Assembly: GCA_946886875.1 (NCBI GenBank) | Contig: CAMPJN010000039.1 | Location: 1-16,763 of the forward strand | DNA length: 16,763 nucleotides | Source of the DNA: an uncultured Pseudomonas sp. | Lineage (GTDB): Bacteria; Pseudomonadota; Gammaproteobacteria; Pseudomonadales; Pseudomonadaceae | Direction: 5' to 3' | Shown: positions 1-8,153 of the stretch, in pieces | Layout of the letters: each line of letters starts with the position of its first letter | Position numbering within the stretch: the first letter of the stretch is position 1 | Made by a program: the position numbers and the translations under genes | Notes under the pieces: generated by a model | The model's database searches: none | The model's input: only the letters and a program-made list of their open reading frames with translations | Told to the model about the DNA's origin: nothing

Positions 1-1118
<1,118 letters not shown>

Positions 1119-1160
1119 GCTAGGGCCAGGCGCTGGCCTCAAGCGCCGTTCGACCAGCAG

Positions 1161-1255
1161 CCCGTAGGATGGGTCGGGCCGCGCAGGTTGAGCGCAGCGA
1201 TACCCATCAATTATTCGATGGGTTACGTCGCTGCGCGGCTAACCCATCCTACGGG
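1161..1255. repeat. Large palindromic extragenic repeat (TAGGATGGGT type)
   Basis: The outer arms CCCGTAGGATGGGT (1161-1174) and ACCCATCCTACGGG (1242-1255) are perfect 14-bp inverted repeats. Inside them a second imperfect stem pairs AGCGCAGCGATACCCATC with GATGGGTTACGTCGCTGCGC. The right arm is followed by TTTTT on the plus strand. Both flanking genes are on the minus strand, so this T-run is on the wrong side to terminate the upstream hydrolase gene. A dispersed repeat that folds into a long hairpin is the better description. Related elements lie at 10754, 12644 and 16479. Confidence 0.8.
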
Positions 1256-1312
1256 TTTTTGGCTGACGGTAAGCAACAGGGCCTGCGCGCCTTTGCAGAC
1301 CCTGCGGCCGGC

Positions 1313-1939
1313 TTATTTGCCGGCGGTGAGGGTGGTGTAGCTATTGATCAGGTTGCGGTAGTCGGGGATATGGTTGGAGAACAGCGTGCCGAGCCCTTCG
1401 ATATCGTTACGCCAGTCACGGTGCAGCTCGCAGGCGAGGCCGAACCAGGTCATCAGCTGGGCGCCGGATGCGGACATGCGCTCCCAGGCCGAATCGCGGG
1501 TGATTTCGTTGAAGGTGCCGGAGGCATCGGTGACCACGAAGACTTCGAAGCCGGCTTCCAGCGCCGACAGCGCAGGGAAGGCCACGCAGACCTCGGTGAC
1601 CACCCCGGCAATGATCAGCTGCTTGCGCCCGGTGGCTTTCACCGCGGCGACGAAGTCCTCATTGTCCCAGGCATTGATCTGGCCGGGACGGGCGATATAG
1701 GGCGCATCCGGAAACTGTTGCTTGAGTTCCGGCACCAGCGGGCCGTTGGGGCCGTCCTCGAAGCTGGTGGTGAGGATGGTCGGCAATTTGAAGTAGCTGG
1801 CCAGGTCGGCGAGGGCCAGCACGTTGTTCTTGAACTTGTCCGGGTCGATATCGCGTACCAGCGACAGCAGGCCGGTCTGGTGGTCGACCAGCAACACTGC
1901 GGCCTGATCCTTGTCGAGACGTTTGTAGGGAGTGCTCAT
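1313..1939 (-). CDS. ycaC: YcaC-like isochorismatase-family cysteine hydrolase
   Basis: A 208-residue protein, the same length as E. coli YcaC as remembered, and near-identical to it in long stretches. It belongs to the isochorismatase-like hydrolase fold. The nucleophile is Cys118 in GVVTEVCVAF, with the family's cis-peptide loop just before it, and the acidic partner is Asp19 in LLVDHQTG. The third position, often Lys in this superfamily, appears to be Arg84 (ARPGQ). The physiological substrate of YcaC proteins is not settled. The ATG at 1939 was chosen because AGAGGACA lies just upstream and the protein then begins MSTPYKRLDK like its relatives; the open frame to 2041 has no such support. 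It lies 73 bp after the pirin gene on the same strand, so the two are probably co-transcribed. Confidence 0.93.
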   Translation of the reverse strand: MSTPYKRLDKDQAAVLLVDHQTGLLSLVRDIDPDKFKNNVLALADLASYFKLPTILTTSFEDGPNGPLVPELKQQFPDAPYIARPGQINAWDNEDFVAAVKATGRKQLIIAGVVTEVCVAFPALSALEAGFEVFVVTDASGTFNEITRDSAWERMSASGAQLMTWFGLACELHRDWRNDIEGLGTLFSNHIPDYRNLINSYTTLTAGK

Positions 1940-2012
1940 GGCAATGTCCTCTTGCTTGGGTAAAGGCCGTTTGCCCTGTGGCGCGCGGCGGGGAAACTGA
2001 AGTCCGGGCGAT

Positions 2013-2879
2013 CTACGCCGGTAGTTGGCCGAATGAGCCACTGCGCAGATCGGCGAGCGCCTGGGCGATCTCGGTCTGGCTGTTCATAACGAAAGGGCCA
2101 TAACCGACTATGGGTTCGTCGATCGGTTCACCGCTGAGCAACAGCACCAGGGCCTGGCTTTCGGCCTCCAGCAGCAATTCGTCGCCGGCGCGCTCGAACA
2201 GCACCATTTGCGCCTCGCCAACTGCCTGGCTGCCATTTACCTGCAGCGTGCCGCGCAGCACGATCAGCACCGTGCTGCGGCCTTCGACAACAGACAAGCG
2301 CAATGGCTTGCGTGCATTCAGGCGGATATCCCACATATCCAGGGCGGTAAAGGTCTGAGCTGGCCCGCGCTGGCCGGCGAACTCACCGGCAATCAAACGC
2401 AGCTGGCCGGCACCGTCCGCCAGCGGCAGCAGCGGAATGTCCTGACTAAGCAGCGTCTGGTAGCCCGGCGCAGCCAACTTGTCGTGGGCCGGCAGGTTGA
2501 CCCAGAGCTGCACCATTTCCAGGGTGCCGCCTTTTTCGCTAAAGGCCGCCGAGTGGAATTCCTCGTGCAGGATGCCCGACGCCGCGGTCATCCATTGCAC
2601 GTCGCCGGGGCCGATCAGGCCACCACTGCCGGTCGAGTCGCGGTGCTCCAGCTCACCCTGATAGACGATGGTCACCGTCTCGAAACCGCGGTGTGGATGC
2701 TGGCCGACGCCGCGGCGTTGCTGGGTTGGGGAAAACTCGTGGGGGCCGGCATAGTCGAGCAGCAGGAAGGGGCTGATGTGTTGACCTAGGCTGTCGTAGG
2801 AGAACAGCGAGCGCACCGGGAAACCATCGCCTACCCAATGCTGTTGGTTGTTGCTGTAGCGACCGAGAATCTTCTTCAT
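2013..2879 (-). CDS. Pirin family protein (cupin; possible quercetinase-like dioxygenase)
   Basis: A 288-residue bicupin protein. The N-terminal pirin domain has the metal-binding set His61, His63 (HPHRGFET), His105 and Glu107 (GILHEEFHS), which binds iron or another divalent metal. The C-terminal pirin domain follows, from about residue 170. Bacterial pirins include quercetin 2,3-dioxygenases and proteins that bind metabolic enzymes; the role here cannot be fixed from sequence. The start at 2879 is firm: TAGGAGG stands 7 bases before ATG and the protein begins MKKILGRYSN. It is the first gene of a probable pirin-ycaC unit and is divergent from a LysR regulator 96 bp away. That pattern is typical of a LysR controlling its neighbour. 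Confidence 0.92.
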   Translation of the reverse strand: MKKILGRYSNNQQHWVGDGFPVRSLFSYDSLGQHISPFLLLDYAGPHEFSPTQQRRGVGQHPHRGFETVTIVYQGELEHRDSTGSGGLIGPGDVQWMTAASGILHEEFHSAAFSEKGGTLEMVQLWVNLPAHDKLAAPGYQTLLSQDIPLLPLADGAGQLRLIAGEFAGQRGPAQTFTALDMWDIRLNARKPLRLSVVEGRSTVLIVLRGTLQVNGSQAVGEAQMVLFERAGDELLLEAESQALVLLLSGEPIDEPIVGYGPFVMNSQTEIAQALADLRSGSFGQLPA

Positions 2880-2892
2880 GGCGTGCCTCCTA

Positions 2893-2953
2893 AAGTGCAT
2901 GGAGCACACTGTAGAAGTGCAACACTTGGCTCGATAGACCGACTAATTTAGTC
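2893..2953. promoter_or_regulatory. Candidate LysR operator cluster in the divergent spacer
   Basis: The 96-bp spacer between the pirin gene and the LysR gene holds three dyads. AAGTGCA occurs twice, at 2893 and 2915, exactly 22 bp apart (two helical turns). The first copy opens an AGTG...CACT dyad (2894-2910) with T-N11-A spacing, the usual LysR half-site geometry. The second is a perfect palindrome AAGTG-CAA-CACTT (2915-2927). A third dyad, GACTAA-T-TTAGTC, lies at 2941-2953, close to the LysR start and well placed for autoregulation. Function is inferred; no promoter boxes could be assigned with confidence. Confidence 0.45.
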
Positions 2954-2975
2954 TCAGCGTTCTATTTGGAGAACG

Positions 2976-3872
2976 ATGATGGACGATCTCAACGACCTCT
3001 ATTACTTCGCCCAGGTGGTCGAACACGGTGGTTTCGCTGCCGCTGGCCGGGCGCTGAATATGCCCAAGTCAAAGCTCAGCCGGCGTATCGCCCTGCTCGA
3101 AGAGCGTCTCGGGGTGCGTCTGCTGCAGCGCTCGCCGCGGCATTTCTCGGTGACCGAACTGGGCCAGGAATACCAGCGCCATTGCCAGGCCATGCTGGTC
3201 GAGGCGCAGGCCGCGCGGGAGGCCATCGAACGCACGCGCTCGGAACCCCAGGGGCTGGTGCGCATGAGCTGTCCGACCACCTTGCTGCAGTACCGGGTGG
3301 CCGACCTGCTCAGCCGTTTTATGCTTGAGTACCCCAAGGTTCAGGTGCAGCTGGAAGCCACCAATAGGCGCGTCGACGTGCTTGGCGAAGGCCTCGATCT
3401 GGCACTGCGGGTGCGTTTCCCTCCACTGGAAAGCAGCGACCTGGTGATGCGCGTGCTGGCCGACAGCCCGCAGCGTTTGGTGGCCAGCCCGGAATTTATG
3501 CAAGGCCGCGAACTACCCCCGCTGCCCGCCGACCTGAGCGGCCTGCCGAGCCTGGACTGGGGCCCGCCGCGCGAGCATAGCTGGTGCCTGGAAGGACCCG
3601 CTGGCGCCACCGCAGAGGTACGGCACCGGCCGCGCCTGATCAGCGACGATATGTCCGCCCTGCGCCGGGCAGCCCTGCATGGTGTCGGCGTGGTGCAGTT
3701 GCCGTGCATGGTGGTGGAGCGCGATCTGGCGGCTGGGCGCCTGCTCGACATCATCCCGCATTGGGCGCCGCGCGGCGGTGTGGTGCATGCCGTGTTCCCC
3801 TCAAGGCGCGGCCTGCTGCCCTCGGTGCGCAGCCTGATCGATTTTCTCGCGGAGCGGATGCCCCTCTCCTGA
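2976..3872 (+). CDS. LysR-type transcriptional regulator
   Basis: A 298-residue protein of normal length for the LysR family. Residues 4-62 form the winged helix-turn-helix, with the recognition region [29 protein letters not shown]. The rest is the periplasmic-binding-like effector domain, including VRMSCPTTL and the late [12 protein letters not shown] element. It groups with the CrgA/DmlR-like LysR proteins common in Pseudomonas. Two ATGs are in tandem: from GGAG at 2968-2971, the ATG at 2979 has better spacing (7 bases) than that at 2976 (4 bases), so the protein may start one residue later. It is divergent from the pirin-ycaC pair and probably regulates it and itself. The inducer is unknown. 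Confidence 0.92.
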   Translation: MMDDLNDLYYFAQVVEHGGFAAAGRALNMPKSKLSRRIALLEERLGVRLLQRSPRHFSVTELGQEYQRHCQAMLVEAQAAREAIERTRSEPQGLVRMSCPTTLLQYRVADLLSRFMLEYPKVQVQLEATNRRVDVLGEGLDLALRVRFPPLESSDLVMRVLADSPQRLVASPEFMQGRELPPLPADLSGLPSLDWGPPREHSWCLEGPAGATAEVRHRPRLISDDMSALRRAALHGVGVVQLPCMVVERDLAAGRLLDIIPHWAPRGGVVHAVFPSRRGLLPSVRSLIDFLAERMPLS

Positions 3873-3925
3873 GCCCCGGCCGCATCCCAACCGTAAACGC
3901 CCGAGGCGAAAATCCCACTTGGCAC

Positions 3926-3952
3926 TTGCACGCCACCACCCTGGATTACATA
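3926..3952 (+). promoter_or_regulatory. Possible sigma70-type promoter of the ABC exporter genes
   Basis: TTGCAC (3926-3931) resembles a -35 box. TACATA (3947-3952) or the overlapping CATACA resembles a -10 box at 15-17 bp spacing. The site lies about 40 bases before the GTG start of the ATPase. It is plausible by position, but the boxes are imperfect. Confidence 0.3.
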
Positions 3953-3988
3953 CACTCTGCGCTTCCGTTCTTCAGTCAAGGCCATCCC

Positions 3989-4918
3989 GTGCAACCGGTG
4001 ATCTCGATACAGCAACTGAGCAAGACCTATGCATCCGGCCATCCGGCGCTACAGAGCATTGACCTGGATATCCGCAAGGGCGAGATCTTCGCCTTGCTCG
4101 GTCCCAACGGCGCCGGCAAAACCACCCTGATCAGCATCGTCTGCGGCATCGTCAATCCCGGTTCCGGCAAGGTATTGGTGGGTGGCCACGACATCATCAA
4201 GGACTACCGTGCGGCGCGCTCGCAGATCGGCCTGGTGCCCCAGGAGCTGTTCAACGACGCCTTCGAAAGCGTCTGGTCGACGGTCAAATTCAGCCGCGGG
4301 CTGTTCGGCAAGAAACCCGATCCGGCATATCTGGAGCGCCTGCTGCGCGATCTGTCGCTGTGGGAGAAGAAGGAAGCGCGGCTGTTCGAGCTGTCCGGCG
4401 GCATGAAGCGTCGGGTGATGATCGCCAAGGCGCTGTCCCACGAACCGCAGATTCTGTTTCTCGACGAGCCCACCGCCGGCGTCGACGTCGAGCTGCGCCG
4501 CGATATGTGGAATATGGTGCGCGGTCTGCGCGAGCGTGGGGTGACCATCATTCTCACCACCCATTACATCGAGGAGGCCGAGGAAATGGCCGACCGTATC
4601 GGGGTGATCAGCAAGGGGCGGATCATTCTGGTCGAGGACAAGCAGGTGCTGATGCACAAGCTCGGCAAGAAACAGCTGTGTCTGCAGTTGCAGCAACCCT
4701 TGGCCAGCGTTCCGGCCGAGTTGGCACGTTACCCGTTGGAACTGAGCGACGACGGCCATGCCCTGGTGTTCACCTTCGACACCCAGGGCGAGCACACCGG
4801 TATCGCCGAACTGCTCAAGGATCTGGCCCAGCACGGCATCGACTTCAAAGATCTGCAGTCCAGTCAGAGTTCGTTGGAAGATATTTTCGTCAATCTCGTG
4901 CAGGAGTCGCGCGCATGA
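3989..4918 (+). CDS. yadG: ABC transporter ATP-binding protein, YadG type
   Basis: A 309-residue ABC-2 family ATPase. It has Walker A GPNGAGKT (38-45), Q-loop Gln85 (LVPQE), the signature LSGGMKRR (135-142), Walker B ILFLDE (155-160), the D-loop and switch His192 ([10 protein letters not shown]). A C-terminal extension of about 90 residues follows, as in E. coli YadG (308 residues as remembered). It should energise the membrane partner encoded next; the substrate of YadGH systems is not established. The GTG at 3989 was chosen because AAGG lies 7 bases upstream and the protein then starts [10 protein letters not shown], at the length of its relatives. The open frame reaches back to 3584 but lies inside the LysR gene in another frame, so the longer version is spurious. 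The stop overlaps the next ATG (ATGA). Confidence 0.92.
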   Translation: MQPVISIQQLSKTYASGHPALQSIDLDIRKGEIFALLGPNGAGKTTLISIVCGIVNPGSGKVLVGGHDIIKDYRAARSQIGLVPQELFNDAFESVWSTVKFSRGLFGKKPDPAYLERLLRDLSLWEKKEARLFELSGGMKRRVMIAKALSHEPQILFLDEPTAGVDVELRRDMWNMVRGLRERGVTIILTTHYIEEAEEMADRIGVISKGRIILVEDKQVLMHKLGKKQLCLQLQQPLASVPAELARYPLELSDDGHALVFTFDTQGEHTGIAELLKDLAQHGIDFKDLQSSQSSLEDIFVNLVQESRA

Positions 4919-5676
4919 ACTTCTACGCGATTCGCGCCATCTACCTGTTCGAGCTGGCGCGCACCTGGCGCACCCTGTTGCAGAGCATCGCCACTCCGGT
5001 GATCAGTACCTCGCTGTATTTCGTGGTGTTTGGCTCGGCCATAGGTTCGAGCATGACGCAGATCCAGGGCGTCAGTTACGGCGCCTTTATCGTGCCGGGG
5101 CTGATCATGCTGGCGCTGCTCACCGAGAGCATTTCCAACGCCTCGTTCGGCATCTATATGCCCAAGTACTCGGGGACGATTTACGAGGTGCTGTCGGCGC
5201 CGGTGTCCTACCTGGAAATCCTCGTCGGCTATGTCGGCGCGGCGGCGACCAAGTCGGTGATTCTTGGGGTGATCATCCTGATCACCGCGCGGCTGTTCGT
5301 CCCCTTCGAGATTCTCCATCCGGTGTGGATGCTGGCGCTGCTGGTACTTACCGCGCTGACCTTCAGCCTGTTCGGTTTCATCATCGGCGTTTGGGCCAAC
5401 GGCTGGGAGAAGCTGCAGATAGTGCCAGCGCTGATAGTCACGCCGCTGACCTTCCTCGGCGGCAGCTTTTACTCGATCAGCATGCTGCCGCCGGTGTGGC
5501 AGACCGTCACCCTGTTCAATCCGGTGGTGTATCTGATCAGCGCTTTCCGCTGGAGCTTTTACGGCGTATCCGACGTCAACGTGGCGCTCAGCCTGGGGAT
5601 GATCGGCGGCTTCCTGCTGCTGTGCGTGGCTACCGTCGGCTGGATTTTCAAGACCGGTTACCGGCTGAAGAGCTGA
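4915..5676 (+). CDS. yadH: ABC-2 type transporter permease, YadH type
   Basis: A 253-residue integral membrane protein with about six hydrophobic segments (roughly 21-42, 55-75, 103-127, 137-160, 169-188, 223-246). It shows the ABC-2 permease pattern, including [18 protein letters not shown] followed by [13 protein letters not shown]. The length agrees with E. coli YadH (256 residues as remembered). It should dimerise and pair with the upstream ATPase as an inner-membrane exporter. The start at 4915 overlaps the ATPase stop by 4 bp, and CAGGAG lies 8 bases upstream, so the two genes are translationally coupled. No clear terminator follows the stop at 5676. Confidence 0.92.
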   Translation: MNFYAIRAIYLFELARTWRTLLQSIATPVISTSLYFVVFGSAIGSSMTQIQGVSYGAFIVPGLIMLALLTESISNASFGIYMPKYSGTIYEVLSAPVSYLEILVGYVGAAATKSVILGVIILITARLFVPFEILHPVWMLALLVLTALTFSLFGFIIGVWANGWEKLQIVPALIVTPLTFLGGSFYSISMLPPVWQTVTLFNPVVYLISAFRWSFYGVSDVNVALSLGMIGGFLLLCVATVGWIFKTGYRLKS

Positions 5677-5755
5677 GGCGCGGTGGCGGCGCTAACTTAA
5701 GCTCCTGCTCCAAGGGGCAGCCCTTGGCGTCGAGCAGGCTGGTTAAGGTTGCCAT
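5648..5755 (-). CDS. Doubtful 35-residue open frame with a strong ribosome binding site
   Basis: On the minus strand GGAGG stands 4 bases before an ATG at 5755, opening a short frame that begins [18 protein letters not shown]. It ends at 5648, inside the 3' end of the permease gene read antisense. The good ribosome binding site and ordinary-looking codons suggest either a real small protein or the stub of a longer gene cut off when this junction formed. I do not recognise the family. The last 10 or so residues are antisense to the permease and are unlikely to be original. Confidence 0.25.
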   Translation of the reverse strand: MATLTSLLDAKGCPLEQELKLAPPPRLSSSAGNRS

Positions 5756-6103
5756 CAGACCTCCGGTTGCTTATTCATTTTCGAATCATTCTCGAGGCCG
5801 GTAGTTGCCCCCATAAGTGCTGAGTGGCCGCTCTGATAGTCGGCTGCAGTGGTTGGGCAAATGGTCGAGAAATAAATAACGTGCAGAAGCGAGCAGCAGC
5901 CGAATATTCGCATGCTTATGCCGCTGCGCTTATATAAGGTATGTCATTCAGGCGTGTCGTTGTTGTGTGTTGCAATAACTAGCGCAGCGCTAAAACTGCT
6001 CGTCGGTTTATAACTGGCGGGTACAAATGGTACGTGGAATGAAATATATATATTGTTCGTTGCGGCTACCATCAGGCGATTGGCCGCGAGCAGTCATATA
6101 GAA
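5756..6103. other. AT-richer gene-free stretch
   Basis: No convincing gene lies in these roughly 350 bases. The composition is clearly more AT-rich than the flanking genes, with runs such as GAAATATATATATTG near 6043. Two perfect 10-bp palindromes occur: CGAATATTCG (5901-5910) and CTTATATAAG (5929-5938). It could hold promoters or a small RNA, but no paired promoter and terminator could be defined. Confidence 0.4.
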
Positions 6104-6131
6104 AGCGGCGGCTTATTCATAAGCCACCGCT
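6104..6131 (-). terminator. Rho-independent terminator of the KGG gene
   Basis: Read on the minus strand, AGCGGTGGCTTAT pairs with ATAAGCCGCCGCT with one mismatch and a very short loop. It is followed by TTCTATAT. It begins 26 bases after the KGG stop codon. Confidence 0.75.
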
Positions 6132-6156
6132 TCATGGGCTAGCTCATACAGAGAGA

Positions 6157-6330
6157 TTATGAGCTACGGCCGCCGCCATGGCTGTGCGAGCCGCCTTTGC
6201 GTCCTGCTTCCGATGCTTTTTCACGGTCGTTGGCGAAGTTGCCTCCGCTGTTCTGACCGCCTTTGCGACCGGCTTCGGATGCTTTTGCCCGATCATTAGC
6301 GAAGTTTCCAGGGTTGCTATTGCTAGGCAT
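6157..6330 (-). CDS. Small KGG-repeat stress-induced protein (YciG/GsiB type)
   Basis: A 57-residue hydrophilic protein built from two nearly identical repeats, GNFANDRAKASEAGRKGG (8-25) and GNFANDREKASEAGRKGG (30-47), with a Gly/His/Ser tail. This is the KGG motif of the E. coli YciG family and the conidiation-specific protein 10-like proteins. These are small disordered proteins made under general stress or in stationary phase, usually under RpoS in enteric bacteria; their molecular role is unclear. The start at 6330 is firm: AGAGGAG lies 7 bases before the ATG. It is a single-gene unit with its own terminator. The upstream frame extending to 6489 has no ribosome binding site and low-complexity sequence, so it was not used. 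Confidence 0.93.
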   Translation of the reverse strand: MPSNSNPGNFANDRAKASEAGRKGGQNSGGNFANDREKASEAGRKGGSHSHGGGRSS

Positions 6331-6360
6331 TTTAAAACTCCTCTTAAATGCTAAGAACGC

Positions 6361-6380
6361 TAAGGCTGTTATTAGCCTTA
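6361..6380. promoter_or_regulatory. Inverted repeat in the KGG upstream region
   Basis: TAAGGCT (6361-6367) and AGCCTTA (6374-6380) are perfect 7-bp arms around a 6-base centre. The element ends 31 bases before the KGG start codon. It could be an operator or a leader hairpin; a promoter-like TAATAA lies in its centre on the minus strand. Function is inferred. Confidence 0.35.
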
Positions 6381-6653
6381 CGTGATTTAAGAAACTGGTT
6401 CTGACAGTTTGGTTCGTAGTGTTTTTTGCGGATGGAGAGGCAATCGGATAAACGGTATTTTTTGCTGGCAAAGGCCAGAAAGCTGCCATTGTTTTAGCAG
6501 CGGACTAATAGCGTGCTTATTGATAATAAACGTGAGGTGGGGTGTTTTTAGAACGGCAAGGTGGTGTCGCCGGTTTTTCGCAATACGAAAAATTAAACGA
6601 AGCGGGGGATTGTTTGCTGCTGATCGGGCGCAACCGGTGTGCAGTTACCGGAA
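6381..6653. other. Gene-free stretch between the KGG gene and the tRNA terminator
   Basis: No gene with a plausible start was found in about 270 bases. The region probably contains the KGG promoter, but no box pair could be fixed. A weak AT-rich hairpin, TTTTTCG-CAATA-CGAAAAA, lies at 6574-6592. Confidence 0.4.
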
Positions 6654-6689
6654 ACGAAAAAGCCCTGCTGGTGAGCAGGGCTTTTTCGT
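6654..6689 (-). terminator. Strong terminator of tRNA-Gly
   Basis: ACGAAAAAGCCCTGCT (6654-6669) and AGCAGGGCTTTTTCGT (6674-6689) form a perfect 16-bp stem with a GGTG loop. A-runs and T-runs within the stem make it potentially bidirectional. It starts 7 bases after the 3' CCA end of the tRNA on the minus strand. Confidence 0.9.
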
Positions 6690-6696
6690 TGACATC

Positions 6697-6770
6697 TGGA
6701 GCGGGCGAAGGGAATCGAACCCTCGTTATCAGCTTGGGAAGCTGGAGTAATGCCATTATACGACGCCCGC
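6697..6770 (-). tRNA. tRNA-Gly, anticodon CCC
   Basis: A 74-base tRNA with a genome-encoded CCA. The acceptor arm GCGGGCG pairs with CGCCCGC followed by TCCA. The D arm is GTAT...TTAC, the anticodon loop is TTCCCAA (anticodon CCC, reading GGG), and the T arm is GAGGG-TTCGATT-CCCTT. The first anticodon-stem pair reads C27-A43, a mismatch where tRNA-Gly normally has a pair. It has its own promoter and terminator, so it forms a single-gene unit. Confidence 0.95.
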
Positions 6771-6780
6771 AGCGGGTGCC

Positions 6781-6809
6781 TTTATACCGGAGTTCGTCGG
6801 CAAAATGAA
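6781..6809 (-). promoter_or_regulatory. Promoter of tRNA-Gly
   Basis: On the minus strand TTCATT (6809-6804) and TATAAA (6786-6781) are spaced 17 bp. The -10 box lies 10 bases before the mature tRNA 5' end, as expected for a tRNA gene. The bases between the -10 box and the tRNA are GC-rich, as in stringently controlled promoters. The -35 box is weak. Confidence 0.5.
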
Positions 6810-6819
6810 GCCTGGCTTT

Positions 6820-6841
6820 GGCAACTCGTTGCCGAGTTGCC
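6820..6841 (-). terminator. Stable hairpin with a GCAA tetraloop after phaG
   Basis: On the minus strand GGCAACTCG pairs perfectly with CGAGTTGCC around a GCAA loop, a GNRA-type tetraloop. It lies 17 bases after the phaG stop. No T-run follows, so it is a poor intrinsic terminator but may protect the 3' end of the message. Confidence 0.45.
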
Positions 6842-6858
6842 GCGCCAAGGGGGCGTGA

Positions 6859-7743
6859 TCATACGGCGATCGCGTGTTCTAGATCGGGCTGTGCTCGGTA
6901 GCTGGTCGCGGCGGGGGCCGGTTCCTGGAGGAAGCCCAATACCACCGCGCGGCTTTGCAGCCAGGCGCCTTTGTGCTCCATGTCGAGAAAGTGGCCGGCA
7001 TTATCGATGGTGGCGAACTGGCAGTTCTTAATATGCTCGGCAAAGAGGCGGACGTCATCGGCGGTGGTGTAAGCGTCGTGTTCGCCATTGACGAACAGTA
7101 TCGGCGCTTCGATGGTCGACAGGCATTCCATCTGGCCGCGGTTGTCGAGATGGATCACCTCGCTGATGTGCGCGTGCATCTGCAAGTACTCATGGCTGTC
7201 CAGATTGCTGATGTGGCGGTGGTTGTAACGTTTGAACAACGATGGCAAATACTTGCCGATGGTGTTGTTGATCAGGTGCCCGACACTGTTGCCGTCCACC
7301 GCGTGCAAATGGGTGAGGGCGTTGTCGAGATAGTCGAGCATCGGCCGGTTGAGCAGCGGCGAGAACGAGCTGATCACCGCTTTTTCGATGCGCGCCGGGC
7401 GCTGCGCCAGGGCCAGCATGGCGGCGACTCCGCCCCAGGAAAACGACAGCAGATGGTCTGCCTGGAAATGCTCGATCAATTGCAGAAGGACGTTGGCTTC
7501 GTCTTCCTTGCTGATTGGCCGGTTGTGGCTGTTGTGCGGCTTGGACTGACCGGCATAGGGCTGGTCGTACAGCACCACATTGAAATGCGGGTGCAAATAG
7601 CGAAGCGTTTGCGCAAATGAGGCCGTGGTGGCCAGAGAGCCGTTGACCAGAATGATGGTCTTGCGGGCCGCCGGGTTAGCGTAAAACTCCGTGTGGACCT
7701 TGTAGGTCCTGTTGATATCGATGACAGCGGTAGCTGGCTTCAT
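6859..7743 (-). CDS. phaG: PhaG, (R)-3-hydroxyacyl-ACP:CoA transacylase / 3-hydroxyacyl-ACP thioesterase
   Basis: A 294-residue alpha/beta hydrolase that resembles P. putida PhaG (295 residues as remembered) through nearly its whole length, for example IILVNGSLATTASFAQT and HFNVVLYDQPYAGQSKPHN. PhaG takes (R)-3-hydroxyacyl-ACP from fatty acid synthesis and releases or transfers the acyl chain for medium-chain polyhydroxyalkanoate synthesis from sugars. The expected triad is Ser102 (FSWGG), Asp223 (NGEHDAYTT) and His251 (AGHFLDME). The HX4D motif reported for PhaG is present (His177 to Asp182). RhlA, the rhamnolipid precursor synthase, is the closest alternative; the N-terminal and central wording favours PhaG. 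The start at 7743 follows AGGAGG at 7 bases. It stands alone, with about 400 bases upstream that may hold its control region. Confidence 0.9.
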   Translation of the reverse strand: MKPATAVIDINRTYKVHTEFYANPAARKTIILVNGSLATTASFAQTLRYLHPHFNVVLYDQPYAGQSKPHNSHNRPISKEDEANVLLQLIEHFQADHLLSFSWGGVAAMLALAQRPARIEKAVISSFSPLLNRPMLDYLDNALTHLHAVDGNSVGHLINNTIGKYLPSLFKRYNHRHISNLDSHEYLQMHAHISEVIHLDNRGQMECLSTIEAPILFVNGEHDAYTTADDVRLFAEHIKNCQFATIDNAGHFLDMEHKGAWLQSRAVVLGFLQEPAPAATSYRAQPDLEHAIAV

Positions 7744-8153
7744 ATCGTTTCCTCCTGGCGCAAAATTGGGCATGGCTAGCGAACCAAGGTCGTTAACCGG
7801 GCAAATAGGACAGTCAGGAAAGCGCCCGAACATGACAAACAGACGTCAGGCGGGATATTTTTATAAGTTATTTATTTTCAATCAGTTAGGGCTGAAACAG
7901 CTGTCCGCCGCAGCCCTGAAAAAGGGTACGGGGAAACTTCGTGTTACCAGGCAGGAACCCACTTTCGCGCAGAGCGCAACAACCGAAAGAACGCTTGAAC
8001 GGCTCTTGTGACTGTCTAGTCACGTTAAGACCTTGTGGTTGGATTTAAGCAGCGGGTCTGGACCCTGACAAGCGTTTATTTGCTTAGCGCACTACCGTTT
8101 ATCGGTTGATTGCTGGTGGGCGTGACTTCTGCAGAAGTTGGCGTCAGGCACCG
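7744..8153. promoter_or_regulatory. phaG upstream region with several palindromes
   Basis: No gene is supported in this 410-bp interval. An AT-rich patch (about 7856-7880) contains TTGAAA and TATAAA-like boxes on the minus strand and could be the phaG promoter. Three perfect dyads lie farther upstream: GTGACT-GTCT-AGTCAC (8008-8023), GGGTC-TG-GACCC (8054-8065) and ACTTCTGCAGAAGT (8125-8138). The first two could be operators. The third lies just past the rsuA stop and may belong to that gene's 3' end. The roles are inferred. Confidence 0.4.

Noticed and set aside
3584..3988. N-terminal extension of the ABC ATPase reading frame
   Set aside because: It lies largely within the LysR gene in another frame. 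The GTG at 3989 has a suitable ribosome binding site and gives the family length.
4360..4914. N-terminal extension of the permease reading frame
   Set aside because: It overlaps the ATPase gene out of frame and lacks hydrophobic segments. The ATG at 4915 with CAGGAG and a 4-bp overlap is the natural start.
6574..6592. Hairpin TTTTTCG-CAATA-CGAAAAA as a terminator
   Set aside because: The stem is mostly A-T pairs with no GC-rich core and follows no gene.
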